Below, piece by piece: positions 52,477 through 60,839 of a stretch of DNA of 64,000 bases; position 1 is the stretch's first letter, and every line of letters begins with the position of its first letter. The notes under the pieces are model-generated. The model did not search any database and had not been told where the DNA came from. It saw only the letters and a list, made by a program, of their open reading frames with translations. A program made the translations under genes and the position numbers. This DNA comes from Flavobacteriaceae bacterium UBA5534 (GTDB taxonomy: Bacteria; Bacteroidota; Bacteroidia; Flavobacteriales; Flavobacteriaceae): assembly GCA_002426015.1 (NCBI GenBank), contig DINS01000027.1, positions 14,654 to 78,653 on the forward strand, given 5' to 3'.

Positions 52477-53133
52477 ATGAAATCAATCCTCTTATCATTA
52501 TCGCTCATATTTTTGTTCAGTTGTCAAAACAATGCTCAAAACAACCCTAAACAACAAGCTGTCATTGATGCCAAACCTATAGAAGTCCCTTTGTATAACG
52601 GAAAGGCGAAAGCCTATTTTGCAAGTGGTTGTTTTTGGTGTGTGGAAGCCATTTATGAACACATTAAGGGCGTCGATGAAGTCATTAATGGGTATTCTGG
52701 TGGCCACACCAAAAATCCAACTTATGGTGCAAGCAATACAGGCAATACTGGTCATGCAGAAGCGGTTGAAGTCATTTATGACCCAAAAGTAGTGAGTTTT
52801 GCCACTCTAGTTGACGTCTATTTTGGAACTCAAAATGTTACACAAGTTAATGGGCAGGGTCCAGACAAAGGCTCGCAATATCGTTCCATTATTTTTTATC
52901 AAAATGATGAGCAAAAACAAATTATTCTTGAAAAGAAAGGTGCTCTAGCCAAAAAACTGAATGAAAAAATCGCTGCCGAAGTCTATCCATTCCAAAAATT
53001 TTGGGTTGCAGAAGATTACCACCAAAACTATGAACGTTTGCATCCCGAAAACCCTTATATCCAGAATGTTTCAATCCCAAGATTAAACCGTTTTAAAGCA
53101 AAATTTCCTGAATTGTTGAAAGATAGGCATTAA
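52477..53133 (+). CDS. msrA: Peptide methionine sulfoxide reductase MsrA, lipoprotein form
   Basis: Reduces methionine-(S)-sulfoxide in proteins. The 218-residue product has a lipoprotein signal (SLIFLFSCQNN, Cys at about 14), so it is anchored in the envelope rather than cytoplasmic. The active site is SGCFWCVEAIYE (catalytic Cys first of the pair), with the GYSGGHTKNPTYG, GHAEAVEV and FQKFWVAEDYHQNY motifs. Its end overlaps the convergent methyltransferase gene by 4 bases. Confidence 0.95.
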   Translation: MKSILLSLSLIFLFSCQNNAQNNPKQQAVIDAKPIEVPLYNGKAKAYFASGCFWCVEAIYEHIKGVDEVINGYSGGHTKNPTYGASNTGNTGHAEAVEVIYDPKVVSFATLVDVYFGTQNVTQVNGQGPDKGSQYRSIIFYQNDEQKQIILEKKGALAKKLNEKIAAEVYPFQKFWVAEDYHQNYERLHPENPYIQNVSIPRLNRFKAKFPELLKDRH

Positions 53134-53930
53134 AGCTTGGTCGCCTTCAAGGTAAAAATCAATGGGTACATTTTGTCCTTGGTAACGTACATTCCAGATT
53201 CAGTTTGTATCAAATCAGGAAATATATCATAAGGACTCTCATCAAATTCCTTTAAATACTCAATGTGTAATCCTGCTTCGGCCAAGGCGTTAATAACCTC
53301 ACCCAAGCCATGGTTCCAACCATATTCCTTGCTTGTCATTTTTGAATCTTGATTGGCATAAGTCCCTTCGTATTCCACATAAATTGCTTCTTTTTGCATA
53401 TAACCATATCTCATGATTGGCTTTCCAGAGTCATAATCAAACATCCAAACAATTGGGTGAAATTCAGCCATAAAAAAAGTGCCTCCCTTTTTTAGACGAT
53501 TAGCAATCAACTGTCCCCAAGGTTTTAAATCTGGCAACCAACCTATCACACCATAACTTGTGAATACGATATCAAAAGTATCTTTGATATGTTTTGAAGT
53601 ATCCAACACATTGCAGCAGTAAAAATCAGCATCCAAATGCAACTCTTCATTGAGTTTTTGCGCCAACTTAATACCTTCATCACTCAAATCGACACCAACA
53701 CATTTTGCTCCCATTCGACTCCAACTCAAGGTATCTTGACCAAAATGACACTGTAAGTGCAAAAGGGATTTCCCTTTAACATCGCCAAGCGCTTCCAATT
53801 CATAAGACATCAATGAAGATTTTCCATTTTTGAAAGCATGCAAATCATACATATCACTTTCCGAATGAATTTTTACTTTTTCATTCCAAGTGTTCTTATT
53901 TATCTTGAAGTAATCTTCATAAGATGCCAT
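53130..53930 (-). CDS. Class I SAM-dependent methyltransferase
   Basis: The frame extends to 53972, but MASYEDYFKINKNTWNEKV at 53930 fits the family start better. Motifs: GKSLLHLQCHFGQDTLSW (motif I), GAKCVGVDLSDEGIKLA (motif II) and FDIVFTSYGVIGWLPDL. Close homologues are common in Bacteroidota and have no known substrate. It is a single-gene unit, convergent with msrA and divergent from the next lipoprotein. Confidence 0.88.
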   Translation of the reverse strand: MASYEDYFKINKNTWNEKVKIHSESDMYDLHAFKNGKSSLMSYELEALGDVKGKSLLHLQCHFGQDTLSWSRMGAKCVGVDLSDEGIKLAQKLNEELHLDADFYCCNVLDTSKHIKDTFDIVFTSYGVIGWLPDLKPWGQLIANRLKKGGTFFMAEFHPIVWMFDYDSGKPIMRYGYMQKEAIYVEYEGTYANQDSKMTSKEYGWNHGLGEVINALAEAGLHIEYLKEFDESPYDIFPDLIQTESGMYVTKDKMYPLIFTLKATKL

Positions 53931-53982
53931 ATCGTTTGCATTTAAAGCTCTAAAATAAGATAACTTGTTCACATAGAATTAA

Positions 53983-53990
53983 TACCTTTG
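53983..53990 (+). promoter_or_regulatory. Promoter (-7 box) of the DUF6503-like gene
   Basis: TACCTTTG, perfect TAnnTTTG, 12 bases before the ATG at 54002. Confidence 0.6.
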
Positions 53991-54001
53991 AAAAAAAACT
54001 T

Positions 54002-54670
54002 ATGAGAAGATTACTATTGACTTTGAGTATTTTGACACTTCTGGCTTCTTGCAAATCAGACAAAAAAGATAATACCACAAGTATTGAAAAAGAACTTTCT
54101 ATTGCTGAAGAAATTGCAAATGCCAATGGTTTTGAGCATTGGAAGGATGTCTCGCAAATCGAATTTACCTTTAATGTCGATAGAGACACCACACATTTTG
54201 AACGTTCTTGGAGTTGGAAGCCAAAAACCGGTGACGTTACATTGATTTCTGGAAACGACACTATTTCTTATAACCGAAAATCAGTTGATAGCACTTCTTT
54301 AAATGCAGACAAAAACTTTATCAACGACAAATATTGGTTGTTGGCACCTTATCAATTGGTTTGGGATGATATTGACTTTACTTCAGTACCTATGGTTGCA
54401 GCTCCAATTAGTAAAATGCTGATGAACAAACTAACAGTTACTTATTCAGATGAAGGTGGCTACACACCAGGTGATGCCTATGACTTCTATTTTGACAAAG
54501 ATTATATTATCAAAGAATGGGTTTTTAGACAAGGTAATGTCAAAGAACCTTCAATGATGACGACTTGGGAAGATTACGAAGATTTCAATGGGTTAAAGCT
54601 AGCCAAAACCCACAAAAAACCTGAAGGCAACTGGAAACTTCACTTCACCAACATCAAAGTGACCAAGTAA
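54002..54670 (+). CDS. DUF6503-like lipoprotein
   Basis: The 222-residue product has a lipoprotein signal (LTLLASCKSD, Cys at 17). The body carries ANGFEHWKDVSQIEFTFNV, HFERSWSWKPKTGDV and FYFDKDYIIKEWVFRQG, which match the DUF6503 family of flavobacterial exported proteins. It is mostly beta structure and recalls outer-membrane lipid-binding folds, but the function is not known. It is a single-gene unit with a hairpin downstream. Confidence 0.8.
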   Translation: MRRLLLTLSILTLLASCKSDKKDNTTSIEKELSIAEEIANANGFEHWKDVSQIEFTFNVDRDTTHFERSWSWKPKTGDVTLISGNDTISYNRKSVDSTSLNADKNFINDKYWLLAPYQLVWDDIDFTSVPMVAAPISKMLMNKLTVTYSDEGGYTPGDAYDFYFDKDYIIKEWVFRQGNVKEPSMMTTWEDYEDFNGLKLAKTHKKPEGNWKLHFTNIKVTK

Positions 54671-54780
54671 TTTAGATTGTTAAAAATATATTAAACTCGA
54701 GATTTCAAAATCCAAACACGATTTGTAAGACGTATATAAGATATATCAAAAGAATATTCCGCAGTATGCGTCTCTATATA

Positions 54781-54816
54781 TTTAAAGAGCTTCCACTAAT
54801 AAGTTGAAGCTCTTTT
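54781..54816. terminator. Terminator between convergent genes
   Basis: AAAGAGCTTC and GAAGCTCTTT form the stem; the T-rich tail on the plus strand and A-rich flank suit both the DUF6503-like gene and the CDGSH gene, although it lies 110 bases beyond the former. Confidence 0.75.
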
Positions 54817-54820
54817 TCTT

Positions 54821-55240
54821 TTAACCCTTAAACGCATTTTTGACATGAGTACCATCACAATACGGTTTGTTATGGGATTCACCACATCTACAAAATGCAG
54901 TGGTTTTATTTTTTGTCTCTTGACGACCATCTTTATGGGTCACATGGAGAGTTCCATATACCAATAATGGGCCATTTTCACGAACTTCAACTTTGGTTTC
55001 CAAACTTTCAGCTTCTTTATTGTCCTCCCCATTCATATAATAACCCAAAGCACCAGAAGGACACGCTTTTACTTGATTAATCAAATCTTGAGTGCCAGCA
55101 GCATCAATCTTAATCCATGGTTTTTCTTTTGGTTTAAAAACATCACCAAGTCCTTTTACACAAATTCCCGAATGGATACATAAGTCGGGTTTCCACACAA
55201 TAGTTACCTCTCCATTGGAATACTCTTTAGATTTACTCAT
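54821..55240 (-). CDS. Ferredoxin-like plus CDGSH iron-sulfur protein
   Basis: The 139-residue product joins two iron-sulfur domains. Residues 10-70 form a divergent 4Fe-4S mono-cluster domain (PDLCIHSGICVKGLGDVF and VKACPSGALGY, three Cys). Residues 80-139 form a CDGSH domain with the full set FCRCGESHNKPYCDGTH. The CDGSH site normally holds a 2Fe-2S cluster ligated by three Cys and one His. The gene is divergent from the kynurenine operon, whose oxygenase and dehydrogenase steps are redox-based; any functional link is inference. Confidence 0.9.
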   Translation of the reverse strand: MSKSKEYSNGEVTIVWKPDLCIHSGICVKGLGDVFKPKEKPWIKIDAAGTQDLINQVKACPSGALGYYMNGEDNKEAESLETKVEVRENGPLLVYGTLHVTHKDGRQETKNKTTAFCRCGESHNKPYCDGTHVKNAFKG

Positions 55241-55324
55241 ACCATTTACTTTTTAATAAAGATACAAAAAACAATATTCAAAATTAAGTCCATTTGAAGG
55301 CTTCATTCCTAAACATATAATTCT

Positions 55325-55332
55325 TATTTTTG
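55325..55332 (+). promoter_or_regulatory. Promoter (-7 box) of the kynurenine operon
   Basis: TATTTTTG, perfect TAnnTTTG, 26 bases before the TTG start of kynU. Confidence 0.6.
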
Positions 55333-55357
55333 TTGGAAACCGAAAAAGCAACACACT

Positions 55358-56626
55358 TTGTCCAACTATCAATTAGGTCTCGATTTTGCCATAAAGCAAG
55401 ATCAAAATGACGAATTAGCAGCCTATCGAAATCGCTTTCACATTCCGAAAGACAAACAAGGAAATGATTGGATTTACATGACAGGCAATTCACTTGGATT
55501 GCAACCAAAATCAACCAAAGACTATATAAATCAAGAATTAAAAGATTGGGCAAATCTAGGTGTCGAAGGTCATTTGGAAGCAAAACATCCTTGGTTACCA
55601 TATCATGAGTTTTTGACCGAAAGCATGGCAAAAGTCGTAGGTGCCAAACCCATTGAAGTGGTCGTAATGAACACCTTGACAGCTAACCTTCATTTGATGA
55701 TGGTGTCATTTTATCAACCAACCAAAACACGCTATAAAATTGTTATTGAAGCGGATGCTTTCCCTTCAGATAAATATGCGGTTGAATCGCAATTGCGACA
55801 CCATGGCTTTGATGCAAAAGAAGGATTGATTCTTTGGAAAGCCAGAAAAGGTGAGGAATTGGCAAACTATGATGATTTAGAAACCATCATGAAAGACCAA
55901 GGCAATGAAATCGCCTTGGTGATGATTGGTGGCGTTAATTACTATACAGGACAGTTTTTTGATTTAAAACGAATTACCAAACTCGGTCATACGCATGGCT
56001 GCATAGTTGGATTTGATTGTGCACATGGCGCAGGAAATGTGGAGTTGAATCTACACGATTCAGGTGCAGATTTTGCGGTTTGGTGTACTTATAAATATTT
56101 GAATTCGGGGCCAGGAAGTCTGGGCGGTTGCTTTGTACATGAACGCCATGCACATCGAAAAGACCTCAACCGCTTTGCAGGTTGGTGGAGCCATAACAAG
56201 ACGACTCGTTTTAGAATGCGTGATGAATTTGACCAATTACCAGGAGCCGAAGGCTGGCAATTGAGCAATCCTCCTATTTTATCCATGGCAGCCATTAGAG
56301 CGTCTTTGGATATTTTTGCCGAGGTTGGTATGGAAAGGTTAACTCAAAAGTCCAAAAAACTGACAGGCTATTTTGAATTTTTGTTAAACCAATTAGAACA
56401 CGATTCCATTAGAATCATAACACCATCAAATCCTGATGAACGCGGTTGCCAACTCTCTATCCAAGTTAAAAATGCAGATAAAGCATTGCATACCAAATTG
56501 ACGGAAGCTGGAATCATCAGTGATTGGCGTGGACCAGACGTGATTAGATGCGCACCTGTCCCTTTGTACAATTCATTTCAGGATGTGTACTATTTGGTAG
56601 AGAAGTTAAAACAAATTTTAAATTAA
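55358..56626 (+). CDS. kynU: Kynureninase
   Basis: PLP enzyme that splits kynurenine or 3-hydroxykynurenine to (3-hydroxy)anthranilate and alanine. The 422-residue product has YMTGNSLGLQPKST, the DCAHGAGNV segment and the PLP lysine in WCTYKYLNSGPGSLGG. A TTG start fits the promoter position and the family's N-terminus; no ATG occurs before residue 41. It is the first gene of the catabolic operon. A repeat unit (56667-56689) separates it from kmo. Confidence 0.95.
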   Translation: MSNYQLGLDFAIKQDQNDELAAYRNRFHIPKDKQGNDWIYMTGNSLGLQPKSTKDYINQELKDWANLGVEGHLEAKHPWLPYHEFLTESMAKVVGAKPIEVVVMNTLTANLHLMMVSFYQPTKTRYKIVIEADAFPSDKYAVESQLRHHGFDAKEGLILWKARKGEELANYDDLETIMKDQGNEIALVMIGGVNYYTGQFFDLKRITKLGHTHGCIVGFDCAHGAGNVELNLHDSGADFAVWCTYKYLNSGPGSLGGCFVHERHAHRKDLNRFAGWWSHNKTTRFRMRDEFDQLPGAEGWQLSNPPILSMAAIRASLDIFAEVGMERLTQKSKKLTGYFEFLLNQLEHDSIRIITPSNPDERGCQLSIQVKNADKALHTKLTEAGIISDWRGPDVIRCAPVPLYNSFQDVYYLVEKLKQILN

Positions 56627-56666
56627 AAACAACTGTCACTTCTAGCTGAGTCAAGAAGCTTACGAG

Positions 56667-56689
56667 GTCTCGACTCCGCTCGACCAGAC
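56667..56689. repeat. GC-rich repeat unit between kynU and kmo
   Basis: A 23-base unit beginning GTCTCGACTCC and ending TCGACCAGAC, with mutually complementary ends (GTCT/AGAC) and two internal TCGAC copies. It is GC-rich against its surroundings and looks like a dispersed extragenic repeat; confirmation needs a genome search. Confidence 0.55.
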
Positions 56690-56698
56690 AGAGATTAT

Positions 56699-58105
56699 AT
56701 GAAAAACAAACAACAAAATATACTCATCATCGGTGCAGGACTCTGCGGAAGTCTACTCGCATTGCGATTAGGCCAACGTGGTTACAATGTCACCGTTTAC
56801 GAAATGCGCCCTGATTTGCGTAAAGTGAATATTTCTGCAGGACGCTCTATAAATCTTGCTTTTTCTGATAGAGGGTTAAAAGCCATGAAATTGGTTGGTA
56901 TTGAAGATAAGGTAAAGGAATTATGCATTCCAATGAATGGACGTATGTTGCATGATATGGAAGGCAATACCGTTTTGGCACCTTATAGTGGTAGAGAACA
57001 CGAATATATCAACTCCATTTCACGTGGGCAATTGAATGCCCTGTTACTGGATGAAGCCGAAAAACATGCAAATGTTACCATCCATTTTAATAAAAAATGT
57101 AAAACCGTAGATTTTGAAAAAACAACCGCTTTATTTCAAGATTATGAAACTAAAGAAGAATTTGCAGAAGATGCCGATGTCATTTTTGCAACCGATGGCG
57201 CAGGTTCTGCCATGCGTAAAAGTTACTTTTTAAGCAAAAAATTTCTATTCAGCTTTTCTCAAGATTGGTTATCTCATGGTTATAAAGAACTAAGTATCCT
57301 TCCAGCAGCAAATGGCAATTACAAAACCTATAAAAACGCCTTACATATTTGGGGACGCGACAGTTTTATGTTGATTGCGCTTCCTAATTTGGATGGCAGT
57401 TTTACGGTCACGCTTTTTTTAAGTTTCCATGAAGGCGAGTATAATTTCAACAATTTGACCACACAAGAAAAGGTGGTTGAATTTTTCAAGAAATATTTTA
57501 AAGATGCTTTAGAATTGATGCCAAATCTTGCTGAAGACTTTTTCAACAATCCTTCCGCACCTTTAGGAACCGTTAAATGTTCGCCTTGGCATTATAAAGG
57601 CAATACAATGCTTATGGGAGATGCTGCTCATGCCATCGTGCCTTTTTATGGACAAGGGATGAATGCTTCTTTTGAAGATGTGACAGAATTTGACAAAGTG
57701 CTAGACGAAGGCCACACCGATTGGGAAACCATATTTAAAATCTACGAAAAGAATCGCAAGAAAGATACTGATGCCATTGCCGATTTGGCGATTGACAATT
57801 TTCACGAAATGAAAGGTCATGTCAACAATGCCATTTTCCGAGAAAAGCGTACCTTGGAGATGGCCTTTGAAAAGAATTTTCCAACCGAATATTCGTCAAA
57901 ATATTCTTTGGTGACTTTTAATGAAGATATTGGCTATCGTGAAGCCATGTTACGAGGTCGTGCGCAAGACAAAGCCATTTTGAACATGTTGGCTGACAAA
58001 GAAATCAGTCTTGATGACGATTTAAAAACAACTTTAGAAAAAGTCAAAGCAGCTACCGAAGAAATTTTGGATGATGATAGAGTAGCTAAAAATTTTAAAC
58101 ATTAA
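56699..58105 (+). CDS. kmo: Kynurenine 3-monooxygenase
   Basis: FAD enzyme hydroxylating kynurenine to 3-hydroxykynurenine with NADPH and oxygen. The 468-residue product has the dinucleotide motif ILIIGAGLCGSLLALRL, the substrate-binding ISAGRSINLAFSDRGL, the DG motif FATDGAGSAMRKSY and the second FAD motif MLMGDAAHAIVPFYGQGMNA. The C-terminal part is helical and less hydrophobic than in the eukaryotic enzyme. It lies 72 bases after kynU. Confidence 0.96.
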   Translation: MKNKQQNILIIGAGLCGSLLALRLGQRGYNVTVYEMRPDLRKVNISAGRSINLAFSDRGLKAMKLVGIEDKVKELCIPMNGRMLHDMEGNTVLAPYSGREHEYINSISRGQLNALLLDEAEKHANVTIHFNKKCKTVDFEKTTALFQDYETKEEFAEDADVIFATDGAGSAMRKSYFLSKKFLFSFSQDWLSHGYKELSILPAANGNYKTYKNALHIWGRDSFMLIALPNLDGSFTVTLFLSFHEGEYNFNNLTTQEKVVEFFKKYFKDALELMPNLAEDFFNNPSAPLGTVKCSPWHYKGNTMLMGDAAHAIVPFYGQGMNASFEDVTEFDKVLDEGHTDWETIFKIYEKNRKKDTDAIADLAIDNFHEMKGHVNNAIFREKRTLEMAFEKNFPTEYSSKYSLVTFNEDIGYREAMLRGRAQDKAILNMLADKEISLDDDLKTTLEKVKAATEEILDDDRVAKNFKH

Positions 58106-58108
58106 ACC

Positions 58109-58519
58109 ATGAGTGAAGAAAAAACAGTTACCCCAAGAGGCGCTTATCCACACACCAAACGGGTCGGTGATTTTATATTTGTGTCTGGGACAAGTTCACG
58201 ACGTGCTGACAATACCTTTGCTGGTGTGGATATCATTGACGAAATGGGTACAAAACGACTAAATGCTGAAGTGCAAACGCGTGAAGTAATTAAAAATATT
58301 GAAAAGAATTTGGCAAAAGAAGGAGCGACACTAAAAGATATTGTGGATGTCACTTCCTTTTTAGTCAACATGAATGATTTTGCAGGTTATAACAAAGCCT
58401 ATGCTGAATTTTTTGATAAAGAAACTGGGCCAACACGAACCACAGTTGCCGTACATCAATTACCTCATCCAGATTTGGTGGTGGAGATTAAGGTGATGGC
58501 TTATAAAAAACTAAAATGA
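58109..58519 (+). CDS. RidA-family protein, probable 2-aminomuconate deaminase
   Basis: The 136-residue YjgF/RidA-fold product shows RGAYPHTKRVGDFIFVSGTSS, DVTSFLVNMNDF and RTTVAVHQLPHPDLVVEIKV. In the 2-nitrobenzoate and aminophenol pathways a RidA-like enzyme removes ammonia from 2-aminomuconate. Its place between kmo and the aldehyde dehydrogenase, with ACMSD downstream, makes that role likely. It overlaps the ALDH gene by 4 bases (ATGA). General enamine/imine hydrolysis is the alternative. Confidence 0.85.
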   Translation: MSEEKTVTPRGAYPHTKRVGDFIFVSGTSSRRADNTFAGVDIIDEMGTKRLNAEVQTREVIKNIEKNLAKEGATLKDIVDVTSFLVNMNDFAGYNKAYAEFFDKETGPTRTTVAVHQLPHPDLVVEIKVMAYKKLK

Positions 58520-59955
58520 ACATTCAAAACTACATCAACGGCCAATATGAAAATCCAATCCAAGACAATTGGATAGACAATTATTGTCCAGCCAATGGTG
58601 AAGTCTATGGACAAATCCCAAACTCCTCCAAATACGATGTTGAAAATGCCTATATCGCTGCGAAATCGGCTTTTCCAAGTTGGTCGCAAACTAATTTGGA
58701 AGAACGCAGTCGTATTATGATAAAGATTTCGGAACTTCTTGAAGAAAACCTCCAGCGTTTTGCAGAAGCGGAAAGTAAGGATAATGGGAAGCCGATTTCT
58801 TTGGCCAAAGAGGTCGACATCCCACGAGCGGCAAGTAATTTTCGATTTTTTGGCAATGCGATTACTCAATTCGCCAGTGAAAGTCATGAAAGTGTGGGAC
58901 AAGATGCCATTAATTATACGTTGCGACAACCGCTTGGTGTTGTTGGTTGTATTTCACCTTGGAATCTCCCACTCTATTTGTTTACGTGGAAAATCGCTCC
59001 AGCCATTGCGGCTGGAAACTGTGTCGTTGCAAAACCTAGCGAAGTGACGCCGATGACAGCTTATCTTTTAGGTGAAATTTGCACAGAGGCTGGCCTCCCA
59101 AAAGGAGTTTTGAATATCGTGCATGGCTTGGGAACCACAACCGGTCAAGCCATTATTGAACATCCAGACATCAAAGCGATTTCCTTCACAGGAGGCACTG
59201 CAACAGGCGCACATATTGCAAAAGTCGCTGCTCCAATGTTCAAAAAACTATCGTTGGAATTAGGAGGAAAGAACCCGAACATCATTTTTGCTGATTGTGA
59301 TTATGAGGATATGTTGGCTACGACGGTACGCTCCTCCTTTGCCAATCAAGGACAGATTTGCTTGTGCGGAAGCCGCATTTTTGTGGAAGCTTCAATTTAT
59401 GAGAGATTCAAAACAGATTTTGTTGCAAAAGTGAAAGCGCTCAAAGTTGGCCATCCTTCAGAAACCTCAACCAATATTGGTGCTTTGGTTTCTAAAACTC
59501 ATCTTGAGAAAGTGATAGAGTATATAGAGATTGCCAAGCAAGAACACGGGAAAATTTTGTATGGAGGAAATAAGGTCGTGATTAAAGGCTTTGAAAACGG
59601 TTATTATTTAGAACCGACAGTCATAGAAGTCACAACCGATGAATGTCGTGTGAATCAAGAAGAAATATTTGGCCCAGTGGTGACCATCATGCCATTTTCA
59701 ACTGAAGATGAAGTCTTGCAAATGGCCAATAAAGTGAAATATGGCTTATCAGCCACTCTATGGACCAATGATTTAAAACGCACCATGAGAATGAGCAACC
59801 AATTGCAATCTGGCATCGTTTGGGTCAACACTTGGATGATGCGTGATTTACGAACACCTTTTGGAGGTGTGAAAGCTTCAGGCGTTGGTCGTGAAGGTGG
59901 CTTTGAAGCTTTGCGCTTTTTTACGGAAGCGAAGAATGTGTGTATAAAATATTAG
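58516..59955 (+). CDS. Aldehyde dehydrogenase, probable 2-aminomuconate semialdehyde dehydrogenase
   Basis: The 479-residue NAD-dependent ALDH shows the catalytic Cys in NQGQICLCGSRIFVE, the general-base Glu in LSLELGGKNPN, and EIFGPVVTIMPF. Its place in the operon between RidA and the dioxygenase/ACMSD genes points to oxidation of 2-aminomuconate 6-semialdehyde to 2-aminomuconate. The start overlaps ridA. It is followed by a compound hairpin repeat before the SDR gene. Confidence 0.9.
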   Translation: MNIQNYINGQYENPIQDNWIDNYCPANGEVYGQIPNSSKYDVENAYIAAKSAFPSWSQTNLEERSRIMIKISELLEENLQRFAEAESKDNGKPISLAKEVDIPRAASNFRFFGNAITQFASESHESVGQDAINYTLRQPLGVVGCISPWNLPLYLFTWKIAPAIAAGNCVVAKPSEVTPMTAYLLGEICTEAGLPKGVLNIVHGLGTTTGQAIIEHPDIKAISFTGGTATGAHIAKVAAPMFKKLSLELGGKNPNIIFADCDYEDMLATTVRSSFANQGQICLCGSRIFVEASIYERFKTDFVAKVKALKVGHPSETSTNIGALVSKTHLEKVIEYIEIAKQEHGKILYGGNKVVIKGFENGYYLEPTVIEVTTDECRVNQEEIFGPVVTIMPFSTEDEVLQMANKVKYGLSATLWTNDLKRTMRMSNQLQSGIVWVNTWMMRDLRTPFGGVKASGVGREGGFEALRFFTEAKNVCIKY

Positions 59956-60026
59956 TTCCCGCGAAGGCGGGAATCTCATGAAATTAAACGAGATTAACCT
60001 TTAAAAGATTCCTGCTTTCGCAGGAA
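59956..60026. repeat. Compound hairpin repeat between ALDH and SDR genes
   Basis: Three nested pairings: TTCCCGC-GAAG-GCGGGAA (59956-59973), the pair AATCTC/GAGATT around the centre, and TTCCTGC-TTTC-GCAGGAA (60009-60026). The unit can fold into a cloverleaf-like shape and shares GC[G/A]GGAATCT[C/T]ATG with the repeat after purH. It begins directly after the ALDH stop. Confidence 0.75.
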
Positions 60027-60031
60027 ATATT

Positions 60032-60814
60032 ATGGATTTAAAACTTAACAACAAAACCGCACTAGTCTGTGGAAGTACAGCAGGAATAGGAAAAGCAACG
60101 GCTATGCAATTGGCTGCGGAGGGCGTCAAAGTCACTTTGATTGCCAGAAATGAAGATAAATTGAAAGAGGTTTTGGCGGATTTACCAAAGCAACGTCAAC
60201 ATGATTATATCGTGGCCGATTTTTCGAATCCTGATGATTTAAAATCGAAAGTTTCAGATTATATCTCAAAAAACAATGGTTTTCATATTTTGGTAAACAA
60301 TACAGGTGGCCCCAAAGCTGGTACTGTTTTGGATGCTGGATTAGACGAGTTTGAAAGCGCTTTTACGCAACATTTAAAATGCAATCATATTTTGGCGCAA
60401 GCGGTTATTCCCTTCATGAAAGAGGAAGGTTACGGACGCATTATCAATATGATTTCGACATCTGTCAAACAACCGATTGAAGGTTTGGGCGTGAGCAACA
60501 CCATTCGTGGTGCTGTGGCGAACTGGAGCAAAACGTTGGCAACTGAAGTTGGACCTTATGGCATTACGGTGAATAATGTGCTTCCCGGAGCAACAGCTAC
60601 GGAACGATTGACTTCCATTCTTCAGAATGTGGCCAAAAAAATAGACGGATCATACGAACAAGCTGAAACGATGATGAAAAACGTCACTCCAGCCAAACGT
60701 TTTGCTGAACCAGAAGAAATAGCCAATGCTGTGGCGTTTTTAGCAAGTGAATGTGCCAGCTACATTAACGGAATTAACCTTCCTGTTGATGGTGGACGAA
60801 CAAAATCTTTGTAA
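60032..60814 (+). CDS. SDR-family protein lacking the usual Tyr-Lys pair
   Basis: The 260-residue Rossmann-fold product has the cofactor motif ALVCGSTAGIGKATA, LVNNTGGPKAG and NGINLPVDGGRT. At the catalytic position, the usual YxxxK is replaced by GVSNTIRGAVANW, so neither Tyr nor Lys is in place (Ser and Arg occupy the spacing). This matches an atypical SDR subgroup. It may have a changed reaction in the downstream part of the pathway. It lies between the ALDH and the dioxygenase genes. Confidence 0.88.
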   Translation: MDLKLNNKTALVCGSTAGIGKATAMQLAAEGVKVTLIARNEDKLKEVLADLPKQRQHDYIVADFSNPDDLKSKVSDYISKNNGFHILVNNTGGPKAGTVLDAGLDEFESAFTQHLKCNHILAQAVIPFMKEEGYGRIINMISTSVKQPIEGLGVSNTIRGAVANWSKTLATEVGPYGITVNNVLPGATATERLTSILQNVAKKIDGSYEQAETMMKNVTPAKRFAEPEEIANAVAFLASECASYINGINLPVDGGRTKSL

Positions 60815-60839
60815 CTTTATATCATAAAATTTTAGAATC

